A DNA stretch of 38,389 bases, from the NCBI GenBank assembly GCA_964470965.1, contig CAYYIS010000047.1, positions 1 through 38,389 on the forward strand, given 5' to 3'. The notes beneath the pieces were generated by a model. It saw nothing but the letters and a program-made list of their open reading frames with translations. It had not been told where the DNA came from and did no database searches. This DNA is from CAYYIS01 sp964470965. Its GTDB lineage: Bacteria > JAAXHH01 > JABIQT01. Position numbers and translations under genes: made by a program. Of the stretch, positions 34,152 through 38,389 are shown one piece after another (position 1 is the first letter of the stretch; each line of letters begins with the position of its first letter).

Positions 34152-35591
34152 ATGAATATCATATGCGTCTGCCTCGACACCTTCCGGGCCGACATCTTAG
34201 GTGAGGGAAAAAAATACAGTCATGTCGAAACACCCAATCTGGATGCGTTCCATCGAGACTGCATTCGTTTTAATCGTGCCTTCGGTGAGGGGCAACCAAC
34301 CTTGCAGGTTCGTCGTGGACTCTTTACCGGCATGCGGAGTTTCCCCTGGCGTTACAACTTCGATCGCCGGGGCCATTGGCACCATGCACCGGGGTGGCAC
34401 AAAATTCCGCCGAATCAAGATACAATCGCGGAGGTGTTACTGGAGCGGGGATACCTCTCGGCGATGGTATCGGACACCTATCATATGTTCAAACCGACCA
34501 TGAATTTCTCACGGGGTTTCGCACACCTGGATTTTATCCGCGGCCAGGAATCCGACAACTGGAAGAGCGGTGATCCCCGGTTGATAGAAGAACAGCTAAA
34601 AAAACATGTTCGCTCGCCCCTCAACTGGCCACGACATACGGGATTGGTTAATTATCTCCTCAACCAGCGGCACCGCCAGTCGAAGGATGATTACCAGTGT
34701 GCCCGTGTGTTCAGCGCTGCTTCGGAATGGCTCAAGGACAATTATACGGCCGGACCTTTTTTCTTATGGGTTGATAGCTTTGACCCACATGAACCATGGG
34801 ATCCGCCAAAGGCGTATGCGGATCGTTATTTCCCGGACTATGACGGCCCGGATTTTATTGTGCCTAATGCGGCCCATGAAGGGGAGGGACCTACGGATGA
34901 TGAACGTCGCCGCTCCGAAGCGTTGTACTTAGGCGAAGTCACGTTTGTGGACGAATGCGTCGGCCGGTTCTTAAACACAGTTGAAAATCTGAAAATCGGC
35001 GATGAAACGATGGTGGTTATCCTATCGGATCATGGCACCCAGCTATTGGATCAAGGCAAATTCGGCAAGGGACCTGATGAGCTACACCCGTTTAACACAC
35101 AATTGAACCTGATGATGCGTGTACCAGATGGGCCGTCGAATGTGGATGTGGATGCCTTTGTGCAGAATCACGATCTCATGCCGACGTTGCTGCATCGGCT
35201 GGGTGTGCCCTGCGACTGGACCGACGGAGAAGACCTCTGGCCTTTGGTGACCGGTGAAAAATCATCGATACGTGATCGGATTGTGACCGGATGGGCCGGA
35301 TTTGTCACCGGAAACGGCGTCGGGCGTGCCAGTGTGCGGGACGACCGATGGAACTTCTGCACCGCGGTGGGCTACAATGATGATGCGGGCGATGAACTCT
35401 TTGATATTATCAATGACCCGAATGAAGTGCATAATGTTGCCTCAAATCATCCGGATGTGGTGTCGAGACGTCGCACCGATGTGGAAGCTGTTATCGGCCA
35501 ACCCTTGCCGGGACATATGGTGGAAGTGTGCGATCCCGCGCCTGGTCCGATGGTCCGGTGGCTCGAGCAGAAATTACTTAGAATACAATAA
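34152..35591 (+). CDS. Sulfatase-fold enzyme with Thr at the formylglycine position
   Basis: 480 residues of the alkaline-phosphatase-superfamily sulfatase fold. Metal ligands appear as CLDTFRAD (D9), DSFDPHEPW and SDHGTQL. The activation motif C/S-x-P/A-x-R, where Cys or Ser becomes formylglycine, reads TLQVRRGLFTG (T50, Q52, R54), so no formylglycine can form. It may use Thr as in nucleotide pyrophosphatases, acting on phosphate or phosphonate esters, or bind sulfate without hydrolysis. The ATG at 34152 starts the first strand; AAGGAG lies about 11 nt upstream. A longer frame to 34005 overlaps the antisense remnant and is not protein-like. No signal peptide is visible. Confidence 0.82.
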   Translation: MNIICVCLDTFRADILGEGKKYSHVETPNLDAFHRDCIRFNRAFGEGQPTLQVRRGLFTGMRSFPWRYNFDRRGHWHHAPGWHKIPPNQDTIAEVLLERGYLSAMVSDTYHMFKPTMNFSRGFAHLDFIRGQESDNWKSGDPRLIEEQLKKHVRSPLNWPRHTGLVNYLLNQRHRQSKDDYQCARVFSAASEWLKDNYTAGPFFLWVDSFDPHEPWDPPKAYADRYFPDYDGPDFIVPNAAHEGEGPTDDERRRSEALYLGEVTFVDECVGRFLNTVENLKIGDETMVVILSDHGTQLLDQGKFGKGPDELHPFNTQLNLMMRVPDGPSNVDVDAFVQNHDLMPTLLHRLGVPCDWTDGEDLWPLVTGEKSSIRDRIVTGWAGFVTGNGVGRASVRDDRWNFCTAVGYNDDAGDELFDIINDPNEVHNVASNHPDVVSRRRTDVEAVIGQPLPGHMVEVCDPAPGPMVRWLEQKLLRIQ

Positions 35592-35718
35592 TTCACGCTG
35601 CAAAAAAAACGGATGATCTTTCACGATGCGGTCGAAACCCCAGGATCAATGCGGATACATCCTTGTAAATACCGGTGCATCCATCATAAACAATTAATGA
35701 AATATCCTCACAATTAGG

Positions 35719-35749
35719 TTGACTTTTGAATTCAATATGCAATTATAGT
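35719..35749 (+). promoter_or_regulatory. Possible promoter for the aminotransferase gene
   Basis: TTGACT (35719-35724) and TATAGT (35744-35749, five of six) are 19 bp apart, longer than ideal, about 93 bp before the ATG. Confidence 0.35.
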
Positions 35750-35841
35750 CCATATTCACAACACCAGTGTTCCTTGAACGAAAACCGTTTCGCACTGCAA
35801 TTTCCGTAGCGCATATTCGCGCTAATTCCGAGGAGTGCACC

Positions 35842-37032
35842 ATGTCGAACCAGTCGCGCCGCAACTTCATGAAAACAACCCTCGCCGGAGGCGCCGCCCT
35901 CATGTTGACGCCCGCCTGGCGGGTAGCCGAAGCCCAGGTCGCCGGCAGAGCCGTCAACCGCACGATTCGCGGTGTGGGCGTCGCACCGGGCGTGGTCCAG
36001 ATCAGCAGCAACGAAAACCCGCTGGGCGCCTCACCGCGGGCCATCGAAGCGGTACTTAGAGTAATGGGTTCGAGTAACAGATATTACCGTTCCCCTACAC
36101 TCGAAGTGGCCATAGCGGAAGCCTTCGGACTCGATTACACTCCCCCGCGGCGCGTATCCGGACAGCCAACAGAGGTCGGCATGATCCTTCTGGCCGCAGG
36201 GTCAGGCCAGGTGCTGCATTCTCTCGGTTTGGCATATTTTGAGAATGCCGGTGATGAGATGGTGGCCGCCGTCCCGTCCTACGGTTCGATCGAACGGTCC
36301 TGGGAGGCCTACGGAGGTGTGGTTCACAGGGTACCTCTTAAAAACTACACCCACGATCTGGACGGCATGCTCAAGAAGGTGCATGCAGGTACCAAGATCG
36401 TTTCAATCTGCAATCCGAACAACCCGACCGGTACGATCGTCCCCTACAAAGATCTCGAAGCATTCATAGACGCGGTGCCCAAAAGTGTCCTGGTGGTGGT
36501 GGACGAAGCGTATGTAGAATTCGTCGCGGACGACAACTACCAGACCTCCATCGGCCTGGCCGCCACCCGTGAGAATGTGATTTCCGTGCGTACATTCTCA
36601 AAGATCTTCGGACTGGCCGGAATTCGGATCGGGTATGCCATCGCGCATCCGGACGTCAATGAGAAATTGTCCAAGTACCACTATAACAACGGAATCAGCC
36701 TGTACGGAAAAGTAGCCGCTGAAGCAGCGCTTACAGACTATTCTCATCAGCGCAATTCCCGCCAGCTCGCCATCGACATGAAGCAGTATTTCGAAGAGGA
36801 ATTCGAAGCCATGGGGTTGGAATATATAAGGAGTGAAAGCTGCTTTATGCTGGTAAACCTCAAGCGGGATGCCCGTCCCATAGGGCGGGCGCTGCAGCAG
36901 CGCAAGATATCGGTTTCAGACGCGGAACGCCGCTGGGACATGAAGGGCTGGATGCGCGTGTCTGTCGGCACGAAGGAAGAGTCCGAGACGTTCATAACCG
37001 CCTTGAGGGAAATCCTCACGACGACACTTTGA
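35842..37032 (+). CDS. Tat-exported histidinol-phosphate-type aminotransferase
   Basis: 396 residues. The N-terminus SRRNFMK (5-11), then a hydrophobic core (LAGGAALMLTPAW) and A-x-A-like end (VAEAQ), is a twin-arginine signal. The mature part is a fold type I class II aminotransferase: SSNENPLGASP, NPNNPTG (191-197), DEAYVEF (221-227), PLP Lys254 in TFSKIFGLAGIRIGY and R262. HisC-like enzymes are normally cytoplasmic, so export with bound PLP is unusual. GAGGAG lies 7 nt before the ATG. The next gene, PhyH, starts 9 bp after its stop. Confidence 0.9.
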   Translation: MSNQSRRNFMKTTLAGGAALMLTPAWRVAEAQVAGRAVNRTIRGVGVAPGVVQISSNENPLGASPRAIEAVLRVMGSSNRYYRSPTLEVAIAEAFGLDYTPPRRVSGQPTEVGMILLAAGSGQVLHSLGLAYFENAGDEMVAAVPSYGSIERSWEAYGGVVHRVPLKNYTHDLDGMLKKVHAGTKIVSICNPNNPTGTIVPYKDLEAFIDAVPKSVLVVVDEAYVEFVADDNYQTSIGLAATRENVISVRTFSKIFGLAGIRIGYAIAHPDVNEKLSKYHYNNGISLYGKVAAEAALTDYSHQRNSRQLAIDMKQYFEEEFEAMGLEYIRSESCFMLVNLKRDARPIGRALQQRKISVSDAERRWDMKGWMRVSVGTKEESETFITALREILTTTL

Positions 37033-37041
37033 GGAACCTGA

Positions 37042-38058
37042 ATGCGCCCTTTTCTCGATTCTTCGGATGCACTGGCCGATGGGGACAAACTGTATCGGCG
37101 CATGTGCCGGGACGGGTATCTGTTCGTCCGCGGACTGATACCGCCGGCCGTGTTGGAGCCGGTACGTATCAAATGGCTCGAAATCGCCCGTGACGCGGGG
37201 TGGGTGGACCGCAGGACACCACTGGAGCAGGGCATTGCCGATCTTTCTGGCTTCTGCGCCGAGCCGCAGCCGCCCTACATGGAGGTGATGTACAGGCTGT
37301 ACAGGGAAGTCCCGGAGTTCCACGCCATCCAGCACCATCCCCGCCTCATCCATATGCTGGAGGGTATGCTGGGCGATACGATACTACCCCATGCCCGTAT
37401 CATCGGACGGACCATTTTCCCAAAGCGAACCGAATACACCACGCCCGCGCACCAGGACTGGATTCCTATTCAGGGGTGTGAAGAAACCATCACCGCATGG
37501 ATCGGTATTTCAGATGTCCCCAAGGAGATGGGCGGCCTACAGCTCAACGCGGGCTCGCACCACGGTGGAATCTACAACTTCAAACCCGCTCTGGGCGCCG
37601 GCGGTACGGAGATCACCGATCCGCTCGATGAGGATCAATGGGTGTATTCCCCGCAGGCACAAGGGGACGTGCTGTTTTTCCACAGTCTGACCGTCCACAG
37701 GGGCATGGCCAACACCAGCGATCGCCTCCGTTTGTCTATCGACGCCCGGTTCCAGCGCGTTTCCGATCCGGTAGCACCCGGCTCTTTAGGCCCGCACAGC
37801 AACGGCCTGGATTGGGAGGAATTTTATGCGGGTTGGCCGGAAGACCATCCGCTGAAGTACTATTGGAAGAAATGGGACCTGCAGGTGGCCGAATACGACG
37901 GCAGCTACAATGAAATGCGCGACAGGATGGCTCTGGAACTCGCTGAAACCGGTGATCCGAGTACGCGCGGCGTGCTGGAACGTGTCGTTAATCGCGGTAA
38001 CGATCCCGCCCGCCAGAAACGGGCGCAGGAATTGCTGAACAAGTTAGGTGATATCTAA
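37042..38058 (+). CDS. Phytanoyl-CoA dioxygenase family (PhyH) oxygenase
   Basis: 338 residues. The iron ligands are TPAHQDW (H137, D139) and SLTVHRGMANTS (H219), with Arg228/230 (SDRLRLSID) for 2-oxoglutarate; GGLQLNAGSHHGG is the family's loop. It is longer than the PhyH at 16512 by a C-terminal helical tail. GAGGAA precedes the ATG. It is 9 bp downstream of the aminotransferase gene, so probably one transcript, although that enzyme is exported and this one is not. Substrate unknown. Confidence 0.88.
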   Translation: MRPFLDSSDALADGDKLYRRMCRDGYLFVRGLIPPAVLEPVRIKWLEIARDAGWVDRRTPLEQGIADLSGFCAEPQPPYMEVMYRLYREVPEFHAIQHHPRLIHMLEGMLGDTILPHARIIGRTIFPKRTEYTTPAHQDWIPIQGCEETITAWIGISDVPKEMGGLQLNAGSHHGGIYNFKPALGAGGTEITDPLDEDQWVYSPQAQGDVLFFHSLTVHRGMANTSDRLRLSIDARFQRVSDPVAPGSLGPHSNGLDWEEFYAGWPEDHPLKYYWKKWDLQVAEYDGSYNEMRDRMALELAETGDPSTRGVLERVVNRGNDPARQKRAQELLNKLGDI

Positions 38059-38389
38059 ACACCGGGCCCACCCTTGGCCTTCTCAAACTCCCGATCCCGG
38101 TGTTGCGCAGTCATGAGGTCCGCGATAAGACTTATCACGAAAATAACGACCGATCCGACAAACAAAAGCATGGACCAGATACCCGACATGATACTCTCGA
38201 TATGGGTCAGGTACCACCCGAGGCATACCAGCGAACCTACCCCCAACCCGAAAACCATCGGCAGAACCGCCTTTATGGGATTGTAATACATCAAGGCCTG
38301 TATGATGATTTGAGTGGTTCTGAGCGGATCGCGAATGATTTTAACCTTGGAATGCCCCTGGCGCCGATTCGATCCGCTGTGGCACCATG
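38055..38389 (-). CDS. C-terminus of a family 2 glycosyltransferase-like membrane protein, cut by the window edge
   Basis: The frame is open from the stop at 38055 to the right edge, without a stop, for 111 codons; the TTG/ATG at about 38290 are internal. The text GSNRRQGHSKVKIIRDPLR, then TTQIIIQALMYYNPIKAVLP, is the typical end of dolichol-phosphate-mannose-type or polyprenyl glycosyltransferases, followed by two membrane helices (MVFGLGVGSLVCLGWYL, IWSMLLFVGSVVIFVISLIADL) and a charged tail. It would add sugars to lipid carriers. It is convergent with the PhyH gene (4-bp overlap of stops). The catalytic domain is outside the window. Confidence 0.65.
   Translation of the reverse strand, partial: WCHSGSNRRQGHSKVKIIRDPLRTTQIIIQALMYYNPIKAVLPMVFGLGVGSLVCLGWYLTHIESIMSGIWSMLLFVGSVVIFVISLIADLMTAQHRDREFEKAKGGPGV

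Overview
The window looks like chromosome from an uncultivated Gram-negative bacterium. A PorV/PorQ-like outer-membrane protein is coupled to a helix-hairpin-helix outer-membrane barrel protein, which points to the FCB side of the tree. Repeated phytanoyl-CoA dioxygenase, Gfo/Idh/MocA, amidohydrolase, sulfatase-like and NPCBM genes are typical of marine or sponge-type lineages such as Latescibacterota or Poribacteria. That placement is inference; there is no rRNA or other marker gene here. No plasmid or phage backbone is visible, and both ends of the window cut through genes. Layout: 2-1429 is the end of a cysteine-hydrolase / chitobiase-C / NPCBM fusion. 1670-9532 is a minus-strand catabolic block with a Nif3-like protein, an exported YtcJ-type amidohydrolase, then an operon SDR, cupin, beta-hydroxyacid dehydrogenase, Nramp-fold transporter and DUF1330, and finally an M19 dipeptidase-like gene. 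The dipeptidase is divergent from a peptide-type ABC operon (9715-13014) that has a binding lipoprotein and two permeases but no ATPases. 12995-17228 is a tightly coupled minus-strand operon: PhyH dioxygenase, amidohydrolase, short GTG-started ORF, Cys/Met PLP enzyme, MFS exporter. It is divergent from a group II (aromatic) amino-acid decarboxylase at 17347. 18874-22744 holds an RmlC-like epimerase, a small membrane protein, a strong bidirectional terminator and the HhH-barrel/PorV pair. 22860-25488 is the clearest structural discovery. Two tandem tRNA-Arg genes (TCT, TCG) have their own promoter. The 3' half of the second is duplicated 2.4 kb downstream with one mismatch, bracketing the remains of a tRNA-integrated element: a methyltransferase cargo gene and an integrase C-terminus killed by a stop codon directly before the catalytic tyrosine. 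25526-30309 carries two Gfo/Idh/MocA oxidoreductases around a second Nramp-fold transporter, then a 2-oxoglutarate oxygenase. 30608-33109 has an ankyrin protein and a sugar-nucleotide epimerase. A gene-poor kilobase precedes a sulfatase-fold enzyme (34152), a Tat-exported histidinol-phosphate-type aminotransferase and a second PhyH protein (to 38058), and the window ends in the C-terminus of a probable family 2 glycosyltransferase. The common theme is uptake and oxidative or hydrolytic turnover of small organic molecules by enzymes that repeatedly lack textbook active-site residues: SDR without Tyr/Lys, M19 without its first metal ligands, a sulfatase with Thr instead of Cys/Ser, and Nramp proteins without DPGN. 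The two catabolic operons with Nramp-fold transporters are the best candidates for an undescribed system.
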